A DNA stretch of 64,000 nt from Dichomitus squalens LYAD-421 SS1 (GCF_000275845.1 NW_006766886.1:1464945-1528944); one strand, 5' to 3'; positions 13,101 through 24,440 are shown, numbered from the stretch's first letter. A program made the numbers and translations. Notes: generated from the sequence alone by a model not told the origin.

Positions 13101-16100
13101 GGGCAGTGAGTGTTTCGTGTCGGAGCCATGCTACTCTCAGCGCTGATCAACCATTGCAGGGGCGTTCTGGGCCATCCATACCAGGGACTACCGGATGCAC
13201 AATCCGCAAAACTGCCAGATCTTGGTGACTGTTCCAGAGATCCTGGCGACTATGCTTCTCTCGCCTCCTCTCGCGAGATCTTGGACTCCGAGGATCAAGC
13301 GGTAAGACGGTACAACGAGGTTTACACATTATCAAAGACTCACGGATTGTTCGGTGTTGTCAGCATCATTCTGGACGAGATCCACACCATTGGTCAGCAA
13401 GAAGGCGGCGCGGTCTGGGAGCAAATCATTCTACTTGCTCCTTGTCCCCTACTGTGAGATTATACACCATGTGTCAGAGTAGAATTAATATTCTCACAGT
13501 GGTCTTTCTGCTACCATCGGAGAACCGGAGAAATTCAACGTGTGGCTAGCATCCGTACAAGAGGCTCACGGCTTCAAGCACACGTTCATCCAGCATCCGC
13601 ACAGGTACTCGCACCTTCGCAAGTTCACATACCTCATAGAGCCCAAGGAGAAGCCTGCGGAGTTCCAGGGTCTGCAAGAGTATCGGAAGAGCGACCGCTT
13701 GCGCTTCATTCACCCAATCTCAATGCTCTCATTCGGTGCACGTCATCTTCCTCCCGACTTCTCTCTCGAAGCAGGTGACTGCTTGTCCCTGTACCATGCA
13801 CTCGAATCGGTTCGGGACAGGCTTCACTTCAATGTTGGCTCACTGGACCCGACGCCGTTCTTCGCTGACTTGAAGGGTGTTCTGCTGAAGCAGAGGGACA
13901 TTTTGCGCTACGAGGCTGTTCTGACGGGTCATGTGTCAGAATTGATCGAGTCGACAGACCCTCTAGATCAAGACTCGGTCCTCAATCAGGTCATTCGCCA
14001 CGTATCCGACCCCGTCATCGTCAAGGTCAATCAGCGGTTCATCCCAGATGCGGACGCATTCTTCCGAAACTTGATCGGGCTCGTCTCAGACCTGCATATC
14101 AATGGAGATTTGGTCAGTGTTTCTGCGTGCTCACTTGTCTCATGAGCCCGAATATTGACGTTGCTGCGTAGCCCGCGCTCCTTTTCCACTTCGACCGCAA
14201 GGTCTGTGAAAAGATGGCCGAGACCATTCTCGAGGTTTTGGCCGGAGCCGAGGCGAAGTGGCGTGAGACGAGCCCAGAGTGGAGAAGGAAGATCACGCAA
14301 TGGAAATTCTGGGTCTCCAAGTCGAAGGAGCGCGAACGCCAGGCAGAGCGGCTGAAGAAGGTGAAGAAAGAGAAGGACGAGGCGAATGCTACTCCCGAGA
14401 CGCAGCCAGAACAGGGCTGGGAAGCGTCCTTCAATCCGGACGATCCCTCGCCACAGTTCTCTTTCGCGGGCATGTCGCCGGCGTTCACGAAGGAGGACCT
14501 CGACGACGAGATCCGCAGCCTAGCGAGGTGGAGGTCCGCTCCCGAATGGGCTCTCAAGTGCCTGCAAAGGGGGATAGGCGTACACCATTCTGGAATGAAC
14601 AAGCATTACCGAACTCTCGTTGAGAGGTGAGCTCACAATGTTTGAGCCCTTGAGAGGAGACCTGAAATTCTGTCTCCTTATAGTTTGTATCGCGCAGGAT
14701 ATCTTCGAGTGGTGATCGCAACAGGCACACTTGCTCTCGGTATCAACGCTCCGACGAAGACTTCCGTGTTCTGCGGCGATTCTCCCTTTCTCACTGCCCT
14801 CATGTATCGTCAGTGTGCAGGCCGTGCCGGTAGGAGAGGTTTCGATCTCCTCGGCAAAATTGTCTTCTACGGCCTTCCCATGGACCGATGCCAGCGACTC
14901 GTACTCTCGAAGCTTCCTTCACTTGGCGGCAACTTCCCGCTCACGTCGACTATGGTCCTGCGGCTCTTCAATCTGCTGCAAGGGTCCAACGACGCTCCAG
15001 TTGCCCGAAATGCTATCAAGTCTCTCCTCCACCTTCCACACGTTAGCTTCGTCTCTGATGTTGGCCGGGAGCAAATTCTCCACCATATTCGGTTCAGCAT
15101 TGACTACCTCCGTCGTTCTGGCCTGCTCGATGAACGAGGAAACCCTATCAACCTCTTCGGCGTTGCTGCCTACCTGTACTACACAGAACCAAGCAACCTC
15201 GCTCTCGTGGCTCTCCTGCGGCATGGCGTCCTTCATCGTATTTGCAATCAAAGGAGCCTTATCAGAGCAAAGCGCGATCTTATGATACTCCTTTCACATC
15301 TCTTCGGTCGTCGATACCTCCCTCATACATATGCCTCTCGTGAATTCTTGCAGACAATTGTCAAGAAGTCTCCCTCTATGGTCGTTCTCCCTCCTTTGTC
15401 CAAAGACGCTCGCAGTGTTCTACTTGAACACGAGAACCATATCAAGGGTATCTTCACTGGATATGCCCTAGCTTACGTGTCCCGCCATGCGGAAGAGCTT
15501 GGCCGGGATTTGCAACTACCGTTCAGCAAACGAGCGATCTGTCCTGTGTCCTCGACCGCCCCTTCCGCACCATTCACTGATAAACTCCGCAGCACTGCAA
15601 TCGCATCTGTCGCCCGCTCGCCCTTCGTCGCCACGTCCGGTCATGGAGATAACTTCCGCTCTGTGAAAGAGCTCTGTGACACATCCAGGCAGGCACTATA
15701 CCTGAACGAATATGCGATCCCGTCCATGTGCCAGTTCACCGCAATTCCCGGAGAGGATAGCAAGGAGTTCGCGCTGAACGCATATCTACTGGATTTCTAT
15801 ATCCACCGACAGACAGCTGCACTGAATGCCGCGAATGGTCTCCGCGATGGGGAGATGTGGTATGTCCTGCAGGACTTTTCTCTCACGCTCAAGTCCATCC
15901 GCGGCGGCTTGTTCCAGTTGCTTCAGAAGGCGAGCGACAGCGGGAGTGGGGAAGACGATGCGGTCTCGGAGGTGGACAGCGGATTCGCGAACATGACACG
16001 AGCAGAGAGGGATCCTGACCTCGATGGTTCGGAGCATGGTTCTGTCAAGCCACCCGCGGGTGTATCGGATAGGGATTGGAAAGTCTACGAGGTCCTGGAT

Positions 16101-16148
16101 GCGCTGACAGCTGAGTTTCACGAGAAGTTTCACAAGATATGGGCTTAA
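10161..16148 (+). CDS. DDX60: DDX60-family Ski2-like DExH RNA helicase
   Basis: Thirteen exons: 10161-10350, 10403-10462, 10520-10618, 10669-10835, 10890-11048, 11097-12101, 12156-12888, 12944-13105, 13160-13301, 13364-13453, 13500-14112, 14172-14626, 14684-16148. They sum to 5340 bases (1779 residues), in phase throughout and close to the ~1710 residues of vertebrate DDX60. Helicase motifs are clear: Walker A APTSAGKT at about residues 805-812, DEIH at 910-913, LSAT at 938-941, and [10 protein letters not shown] at 1335-1344. A lysine/glutamate-rich linker lies between the two RecA domains. The large N-terminal region has the PIN-like and DDX60-specific parts (inferred from position). In animals DDX60 acts in antiviral sensing and translation surveillance; the fungal role is unknown to me. 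Motifs are intact, so ATP-dependent RNA unwinding or translocation is likely. It shares the upstream region with the CAF120-like gene. Confidence 0.92.
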
Positions 16149-16996
16149 ACGCACCGATCTCTCTACGTATGCACAGCCGTCTCGTTTCCGATGCTCTCTC
16201 CATTGACTGGCCTTCGCTTTCGTGTGACGATGTCATGTCACTCCTCTGTGCATATGCTTTCGCATCATACCTAGTGTTCTCTTTGTAAACGAACAGGAAC
16301 ACTTCTACCAGCATGCGCATCTGAACTGTGGCCAGGTGAAGCCACCGAGGCGGCTTGCTCCTCTGGGGGCTGCGGCATACCGTCTTCTCCCACTTAACCC
16401 ACACAAGCATCAGAAAGCTACGGGCATCGGAAGAACTCCTTCCTCCCCTCGTGTCCGCGGCTGCCAGAGTTTTGGAGTCGAGTCGTCAGAGGATCATATC
16501 GTGCGTCCGGCCTCATTCTCTGACACTGAATCAATGTTGACCAGTTAACTTCGAGTCGGTACATACTGATCTGATCGGTCTATGACAGTTACCACCCGCA
16601 CTCACATCTACGACTAACGCTGTCTATGGTGCATGAGTACGACGACACGTCGCACCATCGGAAGACCACTCTCGACGTTGCGCGTGGTTATCATCTGGGG
16701 TCACATACTGCTGCAGCGTTCTAGTTCTTCAACGATGGTCAAGAGTAAGACCGTAGAAGGGCTTGGAGGGCTTGGAGGCCCGCCAAACGAGTGTCGGTCC
16801 ACGTTGCCCAGACCGCTGGATAGCCGAGGGGCTGGGTCAGCTACATAGTCTCCTGTACAACAAGCCGTTCCTGCTGGCGGGGGAGCCTTGGTGAAAGCAT
16901 TGGTTTATAGGCTGCATTATCCTGCCTTACGTCCTGCCAGCACAGCGTCGGGATAGGTAGAACAGGTGGCTCGTCACATATTCTATGCACATCACG
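16149..16996. other. gap between convergent genes
   Basis: These 848 bases lie between the stop codons of the helicase (plus) and the oxidoreductase (minus). Both 3' untranslated regions should fall here. No further coding segment is supported on either strand. Confidence 0.5.
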
Positions 16997-18426
16997 TTAC
17001 AGTTTCGCCGCCGTCTGAGATACTTGGACGACCCTGCACAGCGTGTCAGATTCGGGACACACAAGAACAAGAACGAGACATACAGCTTGCCAGTGTTTCC
17101 GCCGGTGAAGAGCAGGTTCATTGCTTGGGCGGCGTTCTGCAGGCCCTGGACGACGTGGAAGCGGCGCTTGAGGCTGCCTTCCTTCAGCCATTCCGCGATT
17201 TCTTTCCTCGCTTCGGCGTAGCGAGGCGCATAATCAAGGCTAACACACGTAGGCATCATGTCAGTAGGGGAATATCAGCACGAAGGAGGTGACGCAGACA
17301 TTATGAAACCCTCAATTCTCGCACGTTGTGAGATCAGGTTCAGATAAGACGAAAGGCCCTTTGGCTTTGCCTTGTCTAGTGAAACATGAATGTTCAGTCC
17401 TGAGGTGAGCGCTTGGACACGCAGACGTACTGTAGTCAGAGATAGCACCGCAGAGCACGATTCTCGCCTTCTGGTTGAGGCGCGTGAGTGCAAAGTTCAG
17501 GATATCGCCGCCGACGTTATCAAAGAAGACGTCGAGGTACCCGACTTCCTTCTTGAAGTCATCATAAAACGACGGGCTTTTGTAATTGAGGGCCTTGTCG
17601 ACCCCGAGGTCCTTCTCGAGCCATTGGCACTTCTCCACGGATCCGGCAATCGCAACGACCTTGGCACCCTTCTTCTTCCCGATCTGGCACACGATAGACC
17701 CTGTCGCACCCGCCGCACCCGAGACAACGAGCGTCTCGCCAGCCTTGATCTTGCCAACGTCGAGGAGCCCCTGCGATGACAAGCGTCAACAGATGAGAAC
17801 GCAGGCTAGTTACGCATGGAACGCACAAAGTACGCGGTCAGACCTACCGTGCATCGTTAGTATGCAATTGCTGCGGGGACTTCAGTGTATCGTACGTACC
17901 TGTCGTACCAAGGGGGCCCAAAAAGTCGAGGATATCCAATCCCGGCTGGTGCCTAGCCAAGAGGTTACCATAGCTCCGGGGGAGTGGGGCAGACCAAGGA
18001 ATACACATGCAGTGATGACTTACTCGATCTTTTCCGCGACCTTGTCGTCGAACACGCCGTACTCCGTCCAGCCTGGACCGACCACCGTCATTCTTACATC
18101 CTGTCTCACAACGCTGCATGCTCACCGAAACCCCCCTCCACGATATCCCCGACTTTGTACTTGCTGCCGGGACCCGCCTCGATAACTTCTCCAAACGCAT
18201 GCCCGCGCATGACCTCCCCGATCTGCACGGGGCGCATGTAACTACGCTGGTCCTTGATAAATCCACGCAGGGCGGGGTCCAAAGAGAGGTAGAGGATCTT
18301 GACGAGGATTTGACCCCGGCCTGGCTTCAGATCGAATGGCACAGTCTCCTGCTTGAAGGTTGTCGGGGTGATTTCCTCCGGAGGCCGCTCCTGGAGGGTG
18401 ACTCTGGTGTACGTAGAGGGAGCCAT
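16997..18426 (-). CDS. MDR-superfamily NADP-dependent oxidoreductase (alkenal/prostaglandin reductase type)
   Basis: Exons, 5' to 3': 18426-18126, 18072-18024, 17952-17900, 17843-17827, 17770-17431, 17375-17300, 17239-17084, 17033-16997; 1029 bases, 342 residues, all phases consistent. The N-terminal GroES-like fold contains LSLDPALRGF. The nucleotide-binding Rossmann motif is SGAAGATGS, preceded by LGTTGLTAYFGLLDVGK, which spans a 17-base exon. NVGGD and GGNTGKLVVQVS near the end match leukotriene B4 12-hydroxydehydrogenase and double-bond reductases of plants and fungi. There are no cysteine zinc ligands, so this is the zinc-free branch. It should reduce the C=C bond of enals or enones with NADPH in the cytosol, a detoxification role (inference from family). 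The substrate cannot be told from sequence. Confidence 0.9.
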
Positions 18427-19399
18427 GGCGATCGGGTTTCTTTCGCGTTTCTACCGAGGGGCAGGAAAAGAGAGGGGCTTTGAGACGAGGAGTCGCCGTC
18501 GCGTACTTAAGGCCTCTCAGACCGGGTCGGTCTTTCAGCGAGCCCGGTCATGCTGCATGAGCGACTGTCGATCAAGAGGGGAAGCCGGCCACAAACCGCA
18601 ATGAAGCCGACATCTAGAGATGCGCACAAGGCAGATGCTCGTGGAGCATAGACATAGACCGCATGCATGGTGGTTTGGATGCCAAAAAGAACCTCCCGAC
18701 GCCCATTCACACCGTTGAGAGCGACCGCGGGGACGATAGGCGCTCTTCTGGACGGTTTGGAAATCATGAGTAAACGTCCACCTCAGGTTGTCTCCCCTCT
18801 CCACGCCGTCCGCCCTCACGGTGACTTTGCTTACCCATTGCCATCAATATCGGCCGCAACCCAGCCCACACCGGTATCACGCTCCTGACCTCCTCTAGGC
18901 CCAATCCTATCGAGATGGATGGACTGCTTGAACCGCTGTCCCAGGTTGGCGCGACTTTCACCATGTCTGGTGGGGTGATCCGAGAGGAGCAATCAAGAAC
19001 GCTTTCAAGCAGTCGCTTCTCGAACGCTTCCTCTACGTAGAGCATTGGATCGTTCAGAGGTCTGCGCAACCAGTCAAGACAGTGGGTTGCTCATCCGCGA
19101 AGAGTACCTCCTATTTTCCCGACGTCTTCGGAATGCACGCAGTGAGCTCGGGACGGCTTTGATTTGAGGCTGCTTGCCTCTTGACCAACCAGGCATCGGT
19201 GCACGAAATAGCAGTCTCGAGGCAAATTTTATTTTCTCTTCTTCTTGCCAGAGTGCCCGCCACGCAAGGAGACTGTACGACTCGAGGTCGCGAACAGCCT
19301 GTACCCATCACTCGGTGACCATCCCATAGCGTTGAGTGGAGATCGTTTGGAGGAGATCATTCGCGTACGCCAAATAGATGTGCAAACTCACGAGCAGCA
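18427..19399. other. gap with coding-like fragments only
   Basis: This 973-base stretch lies upstream of the oxidoreductase start and downstream of the small membrane protein. An open frame of about 80 codons exists on the minus strand (19069-18830) and another open piece on the plus strand near 19045-19161. Neither connects to plausible exons, and no family is recognised. At least the oxidoreductase promoter must lie here. Confidence 0.4.
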
Positions 19400-20024
19400 C
19401 TATACACGACCCCTCTTCTCACTCTCTCTTCGCCCTTCAGCTTCCAACTCATGAATCGCGGCAGCAGCCCAGCCATAGAACCCGTGCTTGTCAAATGCAT
19501 CCCTGAATCGTCGCTCCGCTTCTCGCCACGAACTCCTCGGCGACGTCCAATAAAGCCGAGGAATGTTCATGAGGGTCTGGCAACAATTGGGTGTCTCCAT
19601 CCTCAGCTCTGGTGGGCGGTGTATGCGGGCAGATAAACTAGGCAATCGGTTGAAGATGGCATCGCGCATCATGTTCGCGAATTCCTGTGTCTTCTGGGAA
19701 TGCGAACTAGTATTTGCGTGAGACAACGCAGCGGAAAAAAATGATGCTCCCTGTCTGCACGTCTCGCTCCGTGCACTGTTCCAGCAGCCCCGACTCCCAC
19801 CATCAGTGTTGCGATGCCGAACGCCTTCGCGCTGTGGAGAGCACCATTGAAGCTATCTTCTGCCCTTGCCGCCATAGAGGAAGAGGCCGAGGTAGATGTC
19901 GAAGGTACTGGATCTCCGATAGAGAACACGGGTGCGTTTGTCTTGGGATTTGCCGTAGGTGTGCCCTTGAAGATGAATACGGCGAGGAGGTGGCGGCGTG
20001 TCGGCCATGCTAAGCGTTGCAGCT
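19400..20024 (-). CDS. small single-pass membrane protein, possibly TMEM242-like
   Basis: The minus strand holds two linked open segments. One (about 20000-19800) has a hydrophobic stretch, GIATLMVGVGAAGTV, preceded by SFNGALHSAKAF. After a probable intron (about 19792-19716) the other reads TQEFANMMRDAIFNRLPSL, then a charged C-terminus ending in a stop at 19402-19400. The layout, a hydrophobic segment followed by a charged tail with SARIHRP, resembles fungal relatives of the mitochondrial assembly factor TMEM242, but this is from memory and not secure. The ATG at 20009-20007 is out of frame with the hydrophobic segment. A further 5' exon or an assembly error must be assumed, so start and length are not settled. 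Confidence 0.4.
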
Positions 20025-20567
20025 CTGTGTCGGTGTAGCATCACAATAGGGACCATTAGTGCATCAGATGAAAAGGCTATGTAGCTACTGCACACTTGAG
20101 ACACGCGAGATGGCTAGCGATTGGGCGAGACGTACTAGAGCAACAGGAACCCATTTAGAAATCGGATTCTTGTCCACTGCCAAAGATTGAGTTATAGTCA
20201 GAAGATTCTGGCCTTGAATCAGCCATTGTGAGGACCTTTTAGCAGGAAGGCTTGTCGGACACGGAGATGCAGCAAGCTGTCGGGCACGAGGAGGAAACAC
20301 GGAGGTGGCGGGGAACAGAAGCGCGTCCCTCGTGACCACGACGCCGCGGTCGACGCGTCAAGGAGGGACATGTGAATTCGCCGGGCTCGGATACGCTGCC
20401 ACCACTCCCCAGCCCATCTCTCTCGGCATCGTGCCACCAGTTCAGGCTGACGTTCATACATACTTGGGGACCGGAACTCGGATTCCTAACGCATATATAC
20501 ACTCCTTGGGGACATACGCCTGCGTACAGACACTCTCCCTCCGCGACTGCCTCACGCTACGACCACC
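20025..20567. promoter_or_regulatory. upstream region between divergent genes
   Basis: These 543 bases separate the small membrane protein (minus) from citrate synthase (plus). They carry a CT-rich stretch just before 20568 that is plausible as the citrate synthase leader. A missing first exon of the membrane protein may also lie here. No specific site is recognised. Confidence 0.4.
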
Positions 20568-23177
20568 ATGGGCCGACCCACAACGTCATCGTTGCCGGAA
20601 GGCGCACCTCAGGACAGTTTGACCGTTCGCGACAACCGCACTGGCAAAGTGTATACCATTCCGTGAGTCGCACCTCATCGTAAGCTCCCTGCGTTGCGAC
20701 GGGCTTAAGGAGGAGGGGATAGTATCGAGGACAATGCGATCTCCGCGACGGCCTTCAAGTCCATGACTTCTCCGCGGAAGCCGGGCGAGCGTGAAGAGAA
20801 CGAGACGGAGAAGGGTCTGCGTGTGCAGGACAAGGGCTTCCTGAACACCGCCGTCATTCGCAGCGAGATCACGTACATTGATGGCGAGGCCGGCGGTACG
20901 TCTCCCTACCTCTGGAACCTCGTGTGTGGGTGCTTACCAGCCCGCGGTAGTCCTCCGCTATAGGTGAGAGTAGGAGTCTCCAGGGAGCGGCCTCAGGAAA
21001 ACTTACAGAAGGACAGAGGATACCCCATTGAGCAGCTCGCACTCAAGTCATCGCACTTGGAAACCGCGTACCTTCTCATCTATGGCTCCCTGCCGACCAA
21101 GGAGCAGCACCGCTTCTTTGAGAGTGAAGTGATGCGGCACTCCGTCATGCATGCGGATTCAGAAGGCTTCTTCAGGTCCTTCCGGTGCGTGAGACCGCAA
21201 GAGAGAATCAGACTTTGACCGTGTGTGCTCATCCGTCCCTGTTAGCTACGATGCGCATCCTATGAGCATGTTGACGAGTGCATTCGCAATGCTTGGCTCA
21301 TACTACAGCGAAGCCAACCCTTCTCTGCAAGGTACATGAGCCGACCATTTGTGCAGCTAGCCGAGCATTGACAGTGCGATCGCAGGCCAACGTCTCTATA
21401 CCAAGGGAGATGCCGCGTCGCTTGCGACCATGGACAGGCAAATATACCGTCTCATTGGGAAGTCCATCACTCTCGCAGCGTAAGACATCGTCCACCGAGG
21501 GTGTAATCCAGATTGTTGACAAGTTCCTAGGATGGCTTACCGTGTCCGTCAAGGACGCAATTTCGTCACCCCCCCTACCGGTCTGAGCTACACGGGTTCC
21601 TTCTTATACCAAATGGACCACTTGGGTGAAGAGAACTACACTCCAAACCCGGTTCTGGAGAAGGCACTTGATGTGCTGTTCCTCATCCATGCTGACCACG
21701 AGCTGAACGCGTCTTGCACAACCGTGCTGCAGACAGGCAGTTCGCTCGTAGACCCTTACTCCGCCATTGCGTACGTTCCCACTTTCACGCTACATCCGCG
21801 TAATCAAATCTAATCCATGTTCAATCCATAGTGCGGGATGTGCTTCATTATAGTACGTGCTGTCGCTGTACATCCTGCTAGAACTCACGTGAATCCCTTT
21901 TCCCAGCGGCCCTCTGCATGGTGAGCTCATAGTTGACTTCAAGTGAATGAATACCACCTAATTTGGTATATAGGTGGCGCGAACGAGGCCGTTATCCGCA
22001 TGCTCATATCTATCGGAAGGTGCGACTATGCGCCTGCAACGCACCCGGTGTCATCTTACGATTCATTAGCCCGGAAAACGTACCAGCGTTCATTGAAGCA
22101 GTCAAGAAGCGCGAAAAGACGCTGTCTGGGTTCGGTCATCGGTATGTTATCCCACCGGCATGAACACGGACGTATGTTCATATGGTATTTAGCGTTTACA
22201 AGACCGTAAGTTTGCGCTTGTTGCTAGCGCACCGCCCACCTTGACGTGACGGCGTTGCAGTCAGATCCACGATCCTTCATCGTCCGGAAAACCGCGGACG
22301 AAGTGTTCAAGGTGTAAGCACATCCTTCGCTGCTTGCTGCCGCGCATGAGGATGCCAACAGCAACCGCGCGATCTTCACGCCCTCCAATTATAGCACTGG
22401 CAAGGATGCGCTCCTCGAGACGGCGATGGCGCTTCACGACGCCGCGATGAAAGACGAGTACTTCATCAAGCGGAAGCTCGCGCCCAACGTGGATTTCTGG
22501 TGCGTAGCGTCTTCCCGCCTCGCAGTACCGGTGTTGTGACGGTCGCTGACCGAACACGTTCTTTCACAGGAGGTGAGTGATTTCTCCGACCGCAAGCGGA
22601 AGCCGCGCGCTCAGCCTAACAACGTCCGACAGCGGCCTCATCTACCGCGCGATGGGTGAGTTTGCAGCGTGGAATGCGTCCGAGGGTACGAACTGAAAGC
22701 GCGCCCCCCCGCGCTATGTGTAACAGGCTTCCCACTGGACTTCTTCCCGGTGCTTTTTGCGGTCCCCCGTGTGGTGGGCTGGCTCGCACACTGGCGGCAA
22801 ATGATGCTGCAGGAGGGCGGCGTCAAGATCTGGCGCCCGCGGCAGGTACGTGGTGGCAGCGTTGACGTTTTCCCGCCCCTGGGTCGCTACTAATTCAACG
22901 GGTGACTCGGCGGCTGCAAATTGCGGTCGTGGTGGTCGTTGCTTTTGATTCGCGTGCAGGTTTACGTTGGCTCGGGAAAACGCGACTACGTCCCCGCGGA
23001 GGAGCGTGTTGCGGTGGAGGGGCTGCGACAGACGCCGTCGAAGGTCGAGCACGGAGGGTGAGTGGTGGACGCATTTTGATGCGTTTGAGGTGATGGACGA
23101 TGCTAACACGTAGGTGGGCGACCAGGATCACGAAGCGTACGATGTTGGCGACGTTCAAGGAGAGAAGCAAGCTGTAG
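20568..23177 (+). CDS. citrate synthase, prokaryotic type II form, with peroxisomal targeting signal
   Basis: Nineteen exons: 20568-20662, 20723-20895, 20951-20963, 21017-21184, 21246-21331, 21386-21479, 21531-21770, 21832-21852, 21907-21920, 21974-22019, 22070-22141, 22193-22205, 22261-22313, 22395-22499, 22570-22572, 22633-22655, 22727-22845, 22960-23057, 23114-23177. The sum is exactly 1500 bases, 499 residues. It condenses acetyl-CoA and oxaloacetate. [19 protein letters not shown], the catalytic GPLHGGANE and GFGHRVYKTSDPR are all present. The N-terminus (MGRPTTSS) has no mitochondrial presequence, and the last three residues are SKL, a type 1 peroxisomal signal. A role in the glyoxylate cycle or fatty-acid carbon use is inferred. 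Exon 15 is only three bases; it restores the WSG triplet where relatives have YSG. Exons 3, 8, 9 and 12 are 13, 21, 14 and 13 bases. Confidence 0.95.
22570..22572 (+). other. probable 3-base micro-exon of citrate synthase
   Basis: The bases GAG are flanked by a good acceptor (TTTCACAG, ending at 22569) and a good donor (GTGAGT, starting at 22573). Included, the joined codons read TGG AGC GGC (W-S-G), matching the conserved aromatic-Ser-Gly before IYRAMG in citrate synthases. Skipped, the frame is kept but reads TGC GGC, losing the serine. Confidence 0.75.
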
Positions 23178-23584
23178 TCGTATGTAGTTGGTACATCGTA
23201 TGTTCGTCGTGTACGGGCATTGTGCCCGTGTTGCTCGTGCGCTGGCATGGATGGTCTTGGAAAATCAATATGGATCGGATGTGCGGCTTGGCACATTAAT
23301 GGCACTTGGCATCGAGCGCGGCGAGGCGGAGGCCGCTGCCGGGGTTGTGGAGGAGGCAGAGAATGGCAGCCGGATCAGGCGATCAGGGCTTGCCGGGCGG
23401 GTGCAGTGTTTGACCGTGTTTGGGCATCGCGCTGTTGCCGCGTTACGAGGCTCAGGCGGGGAGCGAGCCCGGCTTCCCTTTTCTTCGCCTCTTGTTTCTC
23501 TTCTCTCATCCTCGCCCCCTCGCGTCGCCCTCCCTCCTCATCCGCTTGAGCTCCCTGCTCCATTCCTTGCACGTCGACCCCACG
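23178..23584. promoter_or_regulatory. upstream region of the GPI-protein gene
   Basis: These 407 bases follow the citrate synthase stop. The last 110 or so before the ATG at 23585 are strongly CT-rich, the usual look of a highly expressed basidiomycete promoter and leader. No exon is supported. Confidence 0.45.
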
Positions 23585-24440
23585 ATGTACTCCACTCTCA
23601 TTTCCGTCGCTCTCTTCTCCGCGCTCGCCATCCAGGGAGCTCTTGCCGACTTCACCGTCGAAACCCCTACCATCACCCAGGTGCTCCCCTCTCGCGCTCC
23701 GGAATACGAAGCTCTCCCCTGACGCGATTACTCTCTCACAGTGCGAGCCTGTCCAGCTCAAATGGGATAGCACCAACGCGAAGTCCTACAATGTCGCGAT
23801 CGTCTCCGCCGCCAACCCGTGCGACGATGTTCTGTGAGTTCACCGCGCACGCGCTGGCGCACGCGTGCAAGGAAACTGACAGGAACGCGCAGCGCCGACC
23901 TTGGCGATCACGAAGTGAACCACATCACCTGGACTCCCACTCTCAAGGCGGGCACCCAGGTCATGCTCTCCATTCTCGACTCGGACGATAACGAGGCTTG
24001 GTCGGGCGAGGTGAGTTCCATTCTGCACTGAATCTGCCGGAACCGTTCTGATCACTACCCTGGGCGGCTCTAGATCACCGTCAAGGGCGGTAGCAACACA
24101 TCCTGCTTGGCTGTCTCCTCCTCGAGCGCTTCGAGCTCGGCGTCGCACTCCTCGACCGCGTCGTCGGCTTCTGCCAGCGGCACCACGTAAGTCCAGGCTG
24201 GTTTCAAACAATTTAAGCATTTTGTACTGATTGGTTGGGGCTCCTAGTCTGGTCGTTAACCCTGCTGCCGCGCCTTCGAGCTATTCTGCGCCTGCTGCGC
24301 CTTCGTCTAGCGGCGCCAGCGTTGTTGGCGCCGCCAACTCCGGTATTCTTGGTGACAGCAACGGTGCTTTCTCCGTCCGCTTCTCCGTGCCCTCTGTCGC
24401 CCTCGGCGCTATCGTCGCCGTCGCGGCCCTCACCTTCTAA
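23585..24440 (+). CDS. Ser/Thr-rich GPI-anchored cell-wall protein (Kre9/Knh1-like domain)
   Basis: Exons 23585-23680, 23742-23833, 23893-24010, 24074-24186, 24248-24440; 612 bases, 203 residues, in phase. Residues 1-21 form a signal peptide (MYSTLISVALFSALAIQGALA). The next ~95 residues form a small beta-rich domain with CEPVQLKW, a pattern seen in Ser-Thr-rich GPI membrane anchor proteins related to Kre9/Knh1. Residues ~120-185 are Ser/Ala-rich and should be O-glycosylated. The C-terminus is hydrophobic (VALGAIVAVAALTF) after a small-residue stretch, the standard layout of a GPI attachment signal. It is expected at the plasma membrane or wall; a structural or beta-glucan-related role is inferred only from the family. 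The CT-rich leader suggests strong expression. Confidence 0.85.

Noticed and set aside
20980..21016. Reading citrate synthase exon 2 straight into the sequence at 20896
   Set aside because: Read-through leads to a stop. The 13-base exon at 20951 restores [12 protein letters not shown] exactly.
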